This document shows positions 38,563 through 46,704 of a stretch of 64,000 nt of DNA, in pieces. The stretch lies in assembly GCA_018669975.1 (NCBI GenBank), contig JABHSK010000007.1, forward strand, positions 1 through 64,000. Direction: 5' to 3'. The notes under the pieces are model-generated. The model ran no database searches, was not told the origin of the DNA, and saw only the letters and a program-made list of their open reading frames with translations. The stretch's first letter is position 1, and every line of letters starts with the position of its first letter. Made by a program: the position numbers and the translations under genes. This DNA is from Candidatus Parcubacteria bacterium (GTDB lineage: Bacteria > Patescibacteria > ABY1 > UBA1558 > GWA2-36-10).

Positions 38563-39587
38563 AATCCTTTGATGACGGGTATTAATTCGCCATCCATTAT
38601 GTTATTCAAATTATGTAATGTTAGTTTGATGCGGTGATCGGTTAGACGATCTTGCGGATAATTGTAGGTACGAATTTTTTCACTACGGTCACCACTGCCA
38701 ATTTGACTTTTTCTATCAGCAGCGTTTTTAGCATGTTTTTCCTCTTCCAATTTGGCTAGTATACGGGAACGCAAAATGGCCATAGCTTTTTCTTTATTTT
38801 GTCCTTGTGATTTTTCATCTTGGCAGGATACTACAGTATCTGTAGGTAGGTGAGTGATACGTACAGCTGAATAAGTGGTGTTGACCGATTGACCACCATG
38901 TCCAGAAGCACAAAAAGTATCAATACGAAGATCTTTTGCTTCAATCTGTAAATCTATTTCTTCAGCCTCTGGCATGACAGCTACTGAAGCAGCACTAGTA
39001 TGAACTCGGCCAGATTTTTCTGTTTCAGGTACACGTTGCACTCTATGTACGCCGCTTTCATATTTAAAATATTTATAAACATTTTCGCCAGTAATTTCAG
39101 CGATGATTTCCTTGAAGCCATCAATTTCTGTTTTATTGGCAGATAATATTTTTAGTTTAAAGTTTTGGTTTTCAGCAAAACGAGAATACATACGGAAAAG
39201 GTCAGCAGCAAATAAAGCTGATTCATCACCGCCAGTTCCAGCTCTGATCTCTAGGATAATATCTTTTTTGTCATTGGGGTCAGCTGGATTTACTAGTTCT
39301 TCTAATTTTTCTTCATCGTCACGGATTTTTTCTTGCAGAATTAGGACCTCTTCTTCGGTGAGGATAATCATCTCCTCATCAGTTTCAGTATTCATTAATT
39401 CTCTGAGATGTAATACTTCTTTTTCATTGGTAGTTATAGATTCGGCTAAATCAAAAGCAGACTTGGCATCGTTATACTCCCTACCAAGCTTTGACATCTT
39501 TTTGTTGTCAGAAACTACATCTGGTTTTTGCATCTCAGTTTCTAGTTCGCTGACCTTTTGTTTTAATTTTTGTAAATCAATTTCCAT
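38532..39587 (-). CDS. prfA: Peptide chain release factor 1
   Basis: RF1 ends translation at UAA and UAG. The stop-codon-reading region contains RVPETEKSGRVHTS, with PET at the PxT tripeptide, and the peptidyl-hydrolysis motif is ASGHGGQSVNTTYSAVRI. RF1 rather than RF2 is indicated by PxT and by linkage to prmC. The ATG at 39587 is preferred over 39608; the extra seven residues (CHSNNN) lack family character. About 351 residues. Confidence 0.95.
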   Translation of the reverse strand: MEIDLQKLKQKVSELETEMQKPDVVSDNKKMSKLGREYNDAKSAFDLAESITTNEKEVLHLRELMNTETDEEMIILTEEEVLILQEKIRDDEEKLEELVNPADPNDKKDIILEIRAGTGGDESALFAADLFRMYSRFAENQNFKLKILSANKTEIDGFKEIIAEITGENVYKYFKYESGVHRVQRVPETEKSGRVHTSAASVAVMPEAEEIDLQIEAKDLRIDTFCASGHGGQSVNTTYSAVRITHLPTDTVVSCQDEKSQGQNKEKAMAILRSRILAKLEEEKHAKNAADRKSQIGSGDRSEKIRTYNYPQDRLTDHRIKLTLHNLNNIMDGELIPVIKGLWQAAKTQQK

Positions 39588-39619
39588 ATTATTATTTGAA
39601 TGACACATTCATTATAACA

Positions 39620-39650
39620 AAAAAACTCCCATTAATACTAATAAGAGTTT
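39620..39650 (-). terminator. Terminator after rpmE
   Basis: AAACTC and GAGTTT with a partly paired interior, followed on the minus strand by T. Confidence 0.7.
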
Positions 39651-39669
39651 TTTGAAAGTTTAAGTATAG

Positions 39670-40047
39670 TTATTTTTTAGCAGCTTTGGCTTTTTTTGGA
39701 GCAGCCTTTTTAGCTGGAGCCTTAGTTTTTGGTTTGCTATTTTCTGCAATCTCTTTCTTGATTTTTTCTTTTTCTTTTTCAATTTTTCTCTCTGCAGATT
39801 TAGCTTTTTTAACAGCCTTACCTTTTCTAGTTTGGCTAGTTTTCTTTTGTAGTTCTTGTATTTTCTTAAATCTATCAACTCTACCGGCAGTATCGATTAA
39901 TTTTTCTTTACCAGTATAAAAAGGATGACAGGCTGAACAAATTTCAACTTGTATTTCTTTAATAGTTGAGCCAACAGTCATGGTATTGCCACAGGCACAG
40001 ATGATCTTGGCTTCTTTATGATATTCTGGATGTATGTCTTTTTTCAT
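39670..40047 (-). CDS. rpmE: 50S ribosomal protein L31 with long basic tail
   Basis: Residues 1-62 are L31, with zinc Cys in CACGN and CSACHPFYTGKEKLIDTAGRVDRF. Residues 63-125 are an added Lys/Ala-rich tail (many KK and AK pairs, ending KAAPKKAKAAKK) not found on ordinary L31 (about 70 residues). It may contact rRNA. AT-rich, no ribosome site. Confidence 0.95.
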   Translation of the reverse strand: MKKDIHPEYHKEAKIICACGNTMTVGSTIKEIQVEICSACHPFYTGKEKLIDTAGRVDRFKKIQELQKKTSQTRKGKAVKKAKSAERKIEKEKEKIKKEIAENSKPKTKAPAKKAAPKKAKAAKK

Positions 40048-40110
40048 ATTTTCTTAAATTATTACCCCCACAGAGTAGCAAATTTGCCTATTTTAGTCAA
40101 GGGTATATAA

Positions 40111-40138
40111 AAAGCCACCGAATTTCTTCGGGGGCTTT
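40111..40138 (-). terminator. Terminator of the NAD operon
   Basis: AAAGCC-ACCGAA pairs with TTCGG-GGCTTT with one mismatch, followed on the minus strand by T. Confidence 0.75.
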
Positions 40139-40144
40139 AGCGCA

Positions 40145-40951
40145 TCAATCTCCTTGCCAGGAGAAGCGTAGGCGCTGTGTTTTCATGAAATAAGAGGACT
40201 CTTCCGCAAATAGCAGGGTAACCCGCTGTTTGGAGATAGTGACTGATACTGCCGAGACTCCAGAGAATCCCTGATTATCAGCCATAACCATATGCTGCCT
40301 TTTGTCATCTTCGATCATGACGATGGTCACTTGGCTACTGCCAGGGAGCATTTGAGGTCGGAAGTTATCCGGAATATAGGGGCAAATTGGGGTTAGACCC
40401 ATGCAATCACCAGCTTGGACATCAAGAATGATGCCACCCGCAGAGCGGTTGTAAGCCGTAGATCCGCCAGGAGTACAGATGATGATTCCGTCGCCAGAAT
40501 AAAAGTCGTACTTGTGACCAACCATGATATCGTGGCCATCAATCAGGATTTGATGCTTGGCACCTTGTCCGCGGGTATTGATGGTTTTGGTCCAGATATC
40601 ATTGAAAGCCAGCACGTCTTGAACTTTACCATCAAAAAAGCTTACAGCAGCTTTGAGTAGAGGAAATTCAGTGTGAACACTTCGTTCCACGGCTGCTCGG
40701 ATATCATTTTCATCATCCGCATGGTCGTTGAGCAGGAAACCCACGGTGCCACGGTTGATGCCGTAGATAGGAATGCCTAGGTGAGCATACTCTCTGGCAG
40801 CCCAGGACATAGTACCGTCACCACCGACAGCTAGTAATACTTCAGCATCCCCAGGATGCTCAACTACTGTGAACTGACGGCGAAGTTTTTCGGTGATAGC
40901 TCCAGTTAATTCATAGCGAGGTTTATCACCCAGTAGAATAGCAGCTTTCAT
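40145..40951 (-). CDS. nadK: NAD kinase
   Basis: The enzyme phosphorylates NAD to NADP. The phosphate-binding GGDGT is at 43-47 (LAVGGDGTMSWAAR), followed by INRGTVGFLL and the substrate motif TPGGSTAYNRSAGG. The ATG at 40951, preceded by AGGGG, is preferred over a frame start at 41020 that would overlap the upstream gene; it gives about 268 residues. It begins one base after the stop of the NMN adenylyltransferase gene, so the two last steps to NADP are in one operon. GC is above the core genes. Confidence 0.93.
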   Translation of the reverse strand: MKAAILLGDKPRYELTGAITEKLRRQFTVVEHPGDAEVLLAVGGDGTMSWAAREYAHLGIPIYGINRGTVGFLLNDHADDENDIRAAVERSVHTEFPLLKAAVSFFDGKVQDVLAFNDIWTKTINTRGQGAKHQILIDGHDIMVGHKYDFYSGDGIIICTPGGSTAYNRSAGGIILDVQAGDCMGLTPICPYIPDNFRPQMLPGSSQVTIVMIEDDKRQHMVMADNQGFSGVSAVSVTISKQRVTLLFAEESSYFMKTQRLRFSWQGD

Positions 40952-40952
40952 T

Positions 40953-42074
40953 TTATCGCCCCTTAATTTTTTCCAGTAGCTTGAAAGCTCTGGCGAGCAT
41001 TTTTGACTGCTGGAAAGCAAGTTGCGTTTTGAGTGCTTCTTCGACTGGGATCAGTCGAACATTTTCTAGGTCAGAATCTGACCGCAAGTGATATTCCAGT
41101 GAATCGACGGAACCTTCATAGATGGTCATAAAGACCAGGCTACTGCCACCCTGAGTGCCGGCCATGTCTTGGTTGGGACTACCGAACTTCCCTACAAAGT
41201 GTAGGTGGCTCAGCGTGTTTTTGCCGATAATGATTTGGGTGGGTAGTATATGAGGCTCGCTGACTCGCAGTGGAATACCAGTTTCTTCTTCAGCTTCGAA
41301 TAGAGCGGCATTGATGGGACTTTCGTAGTCCTCGATAGCGCCACCGGGTGTAGCTAGAAAACCAGCAAAGTCTCGACTACTGTCACCACGGCGGTTACCG
41401 AGCACTACGTGCCAGCGGAAACCGTCATTGACAAACATCAGTAGGTCGACGCATTGTCGTCCCAGTTCAAAATCAGTCTCTCTGCCGAGTACGGCATCGG
41501 TGATTCCATAGAAGTCACCAGACTGAGCAATAAACATTTTAGTGCCAGCAGCAGCAAACTCTTCCCAGACAGCGATGTCGTTGTCTCGGATGGCTGCCCG
41601 TAGTCGGGTGGCACTGATGTCGATTGCTTCGGTGATGATGTCGCGGGAAAAGCATTCCAGCTTACTGGTGATGCCTTCACCGAGAGCTTCCATAACTCGA
41701 GGGTTGTCTGAAGCAATGCCGGTGATTAAATTGAAATGCGGCATGCCAGAAATAAAGGCGCGCCATTTGTCGTCGTCGTGAAAGTCTGGGATAGGCACGA
41801 AGACAAAGTCTTTCTTCGGAATTCCTTCCAATTGTAGTGACAGGGCCAGCATAGCTTGCACCTGGAACACCTGAATTGGATTGTTGCTGTTGATGGTATA
41901 ACAGGATCCATTGGCGATGACTAACTTGTTGCCTTTTTCCCAAAGAGTTTTGAGAAAGGCAATATGACCTACGTGGGGCAGCTTGGCGCGGCCAACCCAC
42001 AAGGCAATTTTGTCGCCAGCCTTTGACCATTCTTGGATGCAATCGAAACTGGGTAGAACTCGGTTGTCAATCAT
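40953..42074 (-). CDS. NMN adenylyltransferase fused to Nudix hydrolase
   Basis: The 373-residue protein has a nucleotidyltransferase domain (about 15-180) with HVGH in AKLPHVGHIAFLK and the ISATRLRAAI motif. A Nudix domain (about 200-360) follows; its box is GAIEDYE followed by ALFEAEEETGI, with Phe where the box usually has Arg. NadM-Nudix fusions are known in cyanobacteria and Francisella, joining NAD synthesis to ADP-ribose or NAD-related pyrophosphate cleavage. AAGGAG lies before ATG; the operon has its own promoter (42166-42138) and terminator. Confidence 0.88.
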   Translation of the reverse strand: MIDNRVLPSFDCIQEWSKAGDKIALWVGRAKLPHVGHIAFLKTLWEKGNKLVIANGSCYTINSNNPIQVFQVQAMLALSLQLEGIPKKDFVFVPIPDFHDDDKWRAFISGMPHFNLITGIASDNPRVMEALGEGITSKLECFSRDIITEAIDISATRLRAAIRDNDIAVWEEFAAAGTKMFIAQSGDFYGITDAVLGRETDFELGRQCVDLLMFVNDGFRWHVVLGNRRGDSSRDFAGFLATPGGAIEDYESPINAALFEAEEETGIPLRVSEPHILPTQIIIGKNTLSHLHFVGKFGSPNQDMAGTQGGSSLVFMTIYEGSVDSLEYHLRSDSDLENVRLIPVEEALKTQLAFQQSKMLARAFKLLEKIKGR

Positions 42075-42104
42075 GTTTACTCCTTCTTATTTCAAGGTTT
42101 TTTG

Positions 42105-42120
42105 AGTTTTGAAAGGTTCT
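42105..42120 (-). promoter_or_regulatory. Leader element shared with the 20761 leader
   Basis: On the minus strand this reads AGAACCTTTCAAAACT, identical to 20712-20727. It lies between promoter and ribosome site of the NAD operon. Confidence 0.5.
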
Positions 42121-42137
42121 AAGCGAAAAGACTAAGA

Positions 42138-42166
42138 AAATTAACATATTTTTAGCTTTTTGTCAA
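42138..42166 (-). promoter_or_regulatory. Promoter of the NAD operon
   Basis: Minus strand TTGACA (42166-42161), 17 bases, TAATTT (42143-42138). Confidence 0.7.
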
Positions 42167-42229
42167 TATTTATAGGTTTTAATGGGTATACCCTTGCTTT
42201 TTTGATAATTTTGTGTTAGAGTATTCGTG

Positions 42230-42346
42230 CTTAGGTTTTCTTAAACCTATTTTTAATTAACACAAGCACTTTAGTTGTTTAGTAAACAACCTTCCCCAAC
42301 TTGGGGCGTTTGCTAACAAAAGTGTGGGTAAGAAAGGAAAAAAACA
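42230..42346 (+). promoter_or_regulatory. Leader region of rpsB-tsf
   Basis: About 115 bases before rpsB hold local hairpins (TTAGGTTT with AAACCTA; GTTGTTTAG with AAACAAC; CCCCAA with TTGGGG) and end in AAGAAAGGAAAA. S2 autoregulates through its leader in other bacteria; a match is not established here. Confidence 0.4.
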
Positions 42347-43027
42347 ATGAATTTACCAAGTTTAGAAGACTTGCTAAAGCAGGGTGTTCATTTTGGTCAT
42401 AAGACTTCAAAAAGATATCCTAAAGCAAGTACTTACATTCACACAAAACGCAACGGTATTCACATTATTGATCTACAGAAAACAGTTGAAGCTTTGGAAA
42501 AAGCTTTACCTTTTGTAGAGAAGGTGACTAAAGCCGGGGGCGTTATTTTATTTATTGGTTCTAAGAAACAAGCTAAACAGATTGTTTTGGATGCAGCTAA
42601 TAATTGTAGTATGCCATACATCATCGGTCGTTGGTTGGGTGGAACTTTTACCAACTTTGAAAACATAGTCAAATTGACTAGAAAGCTAGAGAAAATGGAA
42701 AAAGACGAAGAAGATGGTGCCTGGGAAATTTATAACAAAAAAGAACAGGTCACTTTTAAAAAAGAAATGGCCAAATTGCAAGAAACAGTTGGTGGTATCA
42801 AAAAGATGAAAAAATTACCACAAGCAGTTTTTGTAGTTGATATCAAAAAGGAAAGAACAGCTGTGAACGAGGCTAGAAAAATGAATATCCCAGTAATTGC
42901 CATGACTGACACTAACGTTAATCCAGAAATGGTAGATTATCCAATTCCTGCTAATGATGATGCTATTAAATCTATAAGTGTTATCACTAATTTGATATCA
43001 GAAGCAATTGCTGACGCTAGAAAATAA
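42347..43027 (+). CDS. rpsB: 30S ribosomal protein S2
   Basis: This 226-residue protein has S2 signatures: LLKQGVHFGHKTSKRYP near the start, IIDLQKTVEALEKA, ILFIGSKKQAKQIV, IGRWLGGTFTNFENI and the C-terminal VDYPIPANDDAIKSI. It binds the 16S rRNA body-head junction. It heads the usual rpsB-tsf operon. Confidence 0.98.
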   Translation: MNLPSLEDLLKQGVHFGHKTSKRYPKASTYIHTKRNGIHIIDLQKTVEALEKALPFVEKVTKAGGVILFIGSKKQAKQIVLDAANNCSMPYIIGRWLGGTFTNFENIVKLTRKLEKMEKDEEDGAWEIYNKKEQVTFKKEMAKLQETVGGIKKMKKLPQAVFVVDIKKERTAVNEARKMNIPVIAMTDTNVNPEMVDYPIPANDDAIKSISVITNLISEAIADARK

Positions 43028-43050
43028 AAATAATTAATAAATTATCTATT

Positions 43051-43824
43051 ATGTCCCTAGAACTTATCAAAGATGTTAGACAGATCACAGGTGCTGGAAT
43101 GTCCGATGTAAAAAAAGCCCTAGATGAGGCTGGTGGCGACAAGGACAAGGCTATTGAAATACTAAGAAAAGCCGGTCAGAAGATTGCCGCTAAAAAATCT
43201 GCTAGAGAAATCAAAGAGGGTGTTATTGCCTTAGCTAAAGGTGATGGTAAGATTGCTATCGTTAGTCTTGGTTGTGAAACAGATTTTGTTGCTCGTAATG
43301 AAGACTTTATCAAAACAGTTGATGAGCTAGCTGGTAAACTTTTAGAGCTTGGCAAGGATAAGTTTGAATCATGGGCCACTGAATATATTCAAAATGAACT
43401 GATTGTAAAGATTGGCGAAAATCTACAATTGATTCAATTTGATGTTTTAGAAGGCAATGCTATTGGTACTTATTTGCATTCTAATAAAAAGATTGCCTCA
43501 ATTGTAGTTTTATCTGAAGGTAGCGAGGACACTGCTAAGGAAGTTGCTATGCATGCCGCTGCTATGGCACCAAAATATCTTAAGCCAGAAGAAGTTAACA
43601 CTGATGAATTAGAAAAAGAGAAAGAAATTTATCGTGAACAGCTTAAGAAAGAAGGTAAGCCAGAAAATATGCTCGACAAGATTCTGGAAGGAAAAATTCA
43701 AAAATATTATACTGAAGTTTGCTTGCTGAAACAGACATTTGTCAAAGATGACAAAAAGACTATTGAACAGTTTATAGAAGAAAATAAAGCTGTAATTGAT
43801 ACTTTTGGATATTATTCACTATAA
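43051..43824 (+). CDS. tsf: Elongation factor Ts
   Basis: The 257-residue EF-Ts recycles EF-Tu by releasing GDP. The N-domain has LIKDVRQITGAGMSDVKKAL and the core TDFVAR motif (GCETDFVARNEDF) that contacts EF-Tu. The C-terminal EVCLLKQTFVKDDKKTI is standard. It lies 23 bases after rpsB; a strong terminator follows. Confidence 0.98.
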   Translation: MSLELIKDVRQITGAGMSDVKKALDEAGGDKDKAIEILRKAGQKIAAKKSAREIKEGVIALAKGDGKIAIVSLGCETDFVARNEDFIKTVDELAGKLLELGKDKFESWATEYIQNELIVKIGENLQLIQFDVLEGNAIGTYLHSNKKIASIVVLSEGSEDTAKEVAMHAAAMAPKYLKPEEVNTDELEKEKEIYREQLKKEGKPENMLDKILEGKIQKYYTEVCLLKQTFVKDDKKTIEQFIEENKAVIDTFGYYSL

Positions 43825-43834
43825 AATATTTAAA

Positions 43835-43866
43835 ACGCGCCGCCCATTTGGGCGGCGCGTTTTTTA
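43835..43866 (+). terminator. Terminator of rpsB-tsf
   Basis: ACGCGCCGCCC and GGGCGGCGCGT form an 11-pair stem followed by T. Confidence 0.95.
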
Positions 43867-43922
43867 TAAGCTTGCTATTATTAAGCTGATTTGGCATAAT
43901 GGATATAAGTTTACAAAAAAAT

Positions 43923-44651
43923 ATGGCAAAAATAAAATTTAAAAAACGTATAGTTATCAAAACATCCGGTGAAGTAATGGGTGATCCAAATTCTGAATCA
44001 AATTTGGATTTTGTTAAAATTAAAAAATTGGCGCAAAGTCTAAAAAAATTAACAAGCTCAGGTTATCAGGTGGCTATTGTTGTTGGGGCAGGTAATATTT
44101 TTCGTGGTCGAATGGCCAAAGATGCTCAAATAGAGAGAGTTACTGCTGATCATATGGGAATGATAGCTACTCACATTAATGCTTTGGCGCTGCAGTCCAT
44201 GTTGGAAAAGAATGGACAGGAAGCAGTGGTGATGTCACCATTTTATATGCCCAAGGCATTAGTACCATATAATCACCACAAGGCCATTAAACATCTAGAG
44301 TCGGGTAAAATAGTGATTTTGGCTGGCGGTACTGGCAGTCCATACTTTACTACGGATACCAATATGGTGCTTAGAGCCCTAGAAATACAGGCTGATCACA
44401 TGTTTAAGGCTACTAATGTAGCTGGGGTCTATGATGCTGATCCAGATAAAAACCCTAAAGCTAAATTGTATAAAGAGTTGACATATTCTCAGGCTCTTGA
44501 TAAAAATTTAAAAGTCATGGATACAGCTGCTTTTGCACTGGCTCGTGATAATAATCTAAAATTGACCGTATTTGAGTATAGTCCAGCTAATTTAATCAAG
44601 GTTGTCAAACAGGATAATATTGGTACTAAAGTTTTTAATGAAAGTCATTAA
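43923..44651 (+). CDS. pyrH: UMP kinase
   Basis: PyrH phosphorylates UMP and belongs to the amino-acid kinase fold. Visible motifs are VIKTSGEVMG, VVGAGNIFRGR, DHMGMIATHINALALQSML, the GGTGSPYFTTDTN nucleotide loop and VYDADPDKNPKAK. The ATG at 43923 (about 242 residues) is preferred over 43899 because it matches the usual N-terminus and a CATAAT box lies about 20-25 bases before it. Its end overlaps the next gene. Confidence 0.96.
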   Translation: MAKIKFKKRIVIKTSGEVMGDPNSESNLDFVKIKKLAQSLKKLTSSGYQVAIVVGAGNIFRGRMAKDAQIERVTADHMGMIATHINALALQSMLEKNGQEAVVMSPFYMPKALVPYNHHKAIKHLESGKIVILAGGTGSPYFTTDTNMVLRALEIQADHMFKATNVAGVYDADPDKNPKAKLYKELTYSQALDKNLKVMDTAAFALARDNNLKLTVFEYSPANLIKVVKQDNIGTKVFNESH

Positions 44652-45528
44652 AGTACAATTTAATAAAATAGATAAGGAATATTTTTTCTTGCCCGAGTTT
44701 TCTGCTAAGCCCGATGATAACATAAAAATCGGTGATTGGGTTATTGTTGAAACTATTTTAGGTCAGGATTTGGGAATTATCACTGGCTGGGCTGATTTTC
44801 AGTCAAAAGAGACAGAAGTAGGCGGTGGTGATAAGATCGCCGGAATCATACAACAGGATAAAATTTTTGATATTAAGCCGATGTTACGTAAAGTGACTAA
44901 GGATGATTTAGTTAAATATAAAAGCCAAAAAGATAATTACAAAAAATATCTTCTTAAGTGTAAAGATCTTTGTGTTAAACATGAGCTCAAAGGAATGAAG
45001 TTGATTGATGTTTGTGAATCTTTTGATGGTAATCGATTAACTTTTTATTTTATTTCAGACACTAGGGTTGATTTTAGAGAGTTGGTAAAAGATTTGGTAA
45101 AATCTTTCCGTAAGAAGATTCGTTTACAGCAAATTGGTGTGCGTGATGCCGCCAAGGCTTGTGGCGATTTTGGATCCTGTGGTATGCCACTCTGTTGTCG
45201 ATCTTGGTTGAGTGTTATTGGCAATGTTAGTCCAGACTATATCAAGGATCAATCATTGAGTCATCGAGGTGCAGATAGATTAACAGGAGTTTGTGGTAGA
45301 TTAAAATGTTGTCTAAGATATGAAGAGGAGGCCTATCGCTATAGTTTAGATAGGCTACCAAAAGTTGGTGATATTATCAAAACGGGTGCTGGCAACGGAG
45401 AGGTTAGGGTAGTACATGCACTCAAGAGTACAGTAAGCCTTAAGATAGGTGATGCCATGGTAGAATATCCTTACTTAGACGGTAAATTATGCCAAGGCAC
45501 GGAAAAAGATTGTAAAAAAAATAAATAA
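44638..45528 (+). CDS. PSP1 C-terminal domain (YaaT-like) protein
   Basis: This protein of about 296 residues has the PSP1/YaaT conserved region: IKIGDWVIVETILGQDLG, a centre with RVDFRELVKDL, and the Cys-rich blocks ACGDFGSCGMPLCCRSWL and GVCGRLKCCLRYEEEAY. In Bacillus YaaT takes part in a complex with YlbF and YmcA that acts on RNA turnover and sporulation; here the role is unknown. The start at 44638 overlaps pyrH by 14 bases; 44602 would overlap far more. Confidence 0.9.
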   Translation: MKVIKVQFNKIDKEYFFLPEFSAKPDDNIKIGDWVIVETILGQDLGIITGWADFQSKETEVGGGDKIAGIIQQDKIFDIKPMLRKVTKDDLVKYKSQKDNYKKYLLKCKDLCVKHELKGMKLIDVCESFDGNRLTFYFISDTRVDFRELVKDLVKSFRKKIRLQQIGVRDAAKACGDFGSCGMPLCCRSWLSVIGNVSPDYIKDQSLSHRGADRLTGVCGRLKCCLRYEEEAYRYSLDRLPKVGDIIKTGAGNGEVRVVHALKSTVSLKIGDAMVEYPYLDGKLCQGTEKDCKKNK

Positions 45529-45542
45529 TACTTATATAAAAT

Positions 45543-45568
45543 CGATTAGCTACTAATCGGTTTTTTTG
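45543..45568 (+). terminator. Terminator after the PSP1 gene
   Basis: CGATTAG and CTAATCG flank CTA and are followed by seven T. Confidence 0.85.
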
Positions 45569-45569
45569 T

Positions 45570-45575
45570 TATAAT
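45570..45575 (+). promoter_or_regulatory. -10 box of gap
   Basis: TATAAT lies 27 bases before the ATG of gap, overlapping the end of the upstream terminator. There is no ribosome site in the leader. Confidence 0.5.
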
Positions 45576-45602
45576 AATATAGTTAAAATTAAATAAAAAA
45601 AT

Positions 45603-46613
45603 ATGGCAAAAGGAAAAATAAAAGTAGCTATTAATGGCTTCGGTCGTATTGGTAGAGCAGCTTTCAAAATATTGTTGGATAGTAAAAAATATGAAGTAGT
45701 CGGTGTCAATGACTTAGCTCCAGCAGAGAGTTTAGCGTATTTACTTAAATACGATACGGTTTATGGTGTTTATCCAAAAAAAGTGATTCACAAAGGGCAA
45801 GATATTTTTGTAGGCAGCAAGAAGTATCACATTATTGCTGAGCCAGATCCAAAAAAATTACCCTGGAAAAAACTTAAAGTGGACGTAGTGCTGGAATGTA
45901 CAGGAAGATTTGTTAAAAATGGAGCAGCGGCAGCACATGTAAAAGCAGGCGCCAAGGCGGTCATTATTTCAGCCCCAGCCAAAGGTGGTGGTGATGTAGA
46001 AACATTTTTATTGGGAGTCAACGAGGAAGGTTATAAAAATCAAAAAGTTGTTTCTAATGCATCTTGTACAACTAATTGTGTTGCACCAGTGGCTCAGGTT
46101 TTGGTGTCCAAGTTTGGAGTAGAGAAGGCGATGATGACTACCATTCATTCATATACTGCTGATCAGGGATTGGTAGATGGACCACACAAAAAAGATCCAC
46201 GTCGTGGTCGTAGCGCTGCTCAAAACATAATACCGACTAGCACAGGTGCAGCAGTAGCTACAGCTCAGGTTATTCCCGAGTTAGAGGGCTTGTTTGATGG
46301 TTTAGCAGTTAGAGTGCCAACTGTAGTGTGCTCTTTATCTGATTTTACTTTTGTACTTAAGAAAGACGTCACAGTTAAACAAATAAATAATGCCTTAACT
46401 ACTGCTAGTAAGCAACTGAAATATAAAGGAATTTTAGGTGTAACAACTGATCCAGTAGTTTCTTCAGATTTTATTGGTGATTCCAGGTCTTCCATAGTAG
46501 ACTTGTCTTTAACAAAGGTGGTTGGAGGTAATATGGTTAAGATTATTGCTTGGTATGATAATGAATGGGGTTATTCAAATAGACTGGTAGAAATGATTGA
46601 TCAAATGAAATAA
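45603..46613 (+). CDS. gap: Glyceraldehyde-3-phosphate dehydrogenase
   Basis: This 336-residue glycolytic enzyme has the NAD-binding INGFGRIGRAAFKIL start. The catalytic Cys is in SNASCTTNCVAPVA, the His in TTIHSYTADQ, and substrate residues in TGAAVATAQVIPEL and WYDNEWGYSNR. It is monocistronic. No Shine-Dalgarno site before the ATG. Confidence 0.98.
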   Translation: MAKGKIKVAINGFGRIGRAAFKILLDSKKYEVVGVNDLAPAESLAYLLKYDTVYGVYPKKVIHKGQDIFVGSKKYHIIAEPDPKKLPWKKLKVDVVLECTGRFVKNGAAAAHVKAGAKAVIISAPAKGGGDVETFLLGVNEEGYKNQKVVSNASCTTNCVAPVAQVLVSKFGVEKAMMTTIHSYTADQGLVDGPHKKDPRRGRSAAQNIIPTSTGAAVATAQVIPELEGLFDGLAVRVPTVVCSLSDFTFVLKKDVTVKQINNALTTASKQLKYKGILGVTTDPVVSSDFIGDSRSSIVDLSLTKVVGGNMVKIIAWYDNEWGYSNRLVEMIDQMK

Positions 46614-46627
46614 TTATATACTTTTAT

Positions 46628-46656
46628 AAAAACCCTGTCTTTGGCGGGGTTTTTTG
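46628..46656 (+). terminator. Terminator after gap
   Basis: AAAACCC with GGGGTTTT around a ten-base loop, followed by T. Confidence 0.85.
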
Positions 46657-46704
46657 TATAGACAAAATATGTTTTTGTGCTAAACTAAATTTACAGTCTA
46701 TTTT

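Noticed and set aside
40952..41020. Longer start of NAD kinase
   Set aside because: It overlaps the upstream coding region by 68 bases, while a ribosome site precedes 40951.
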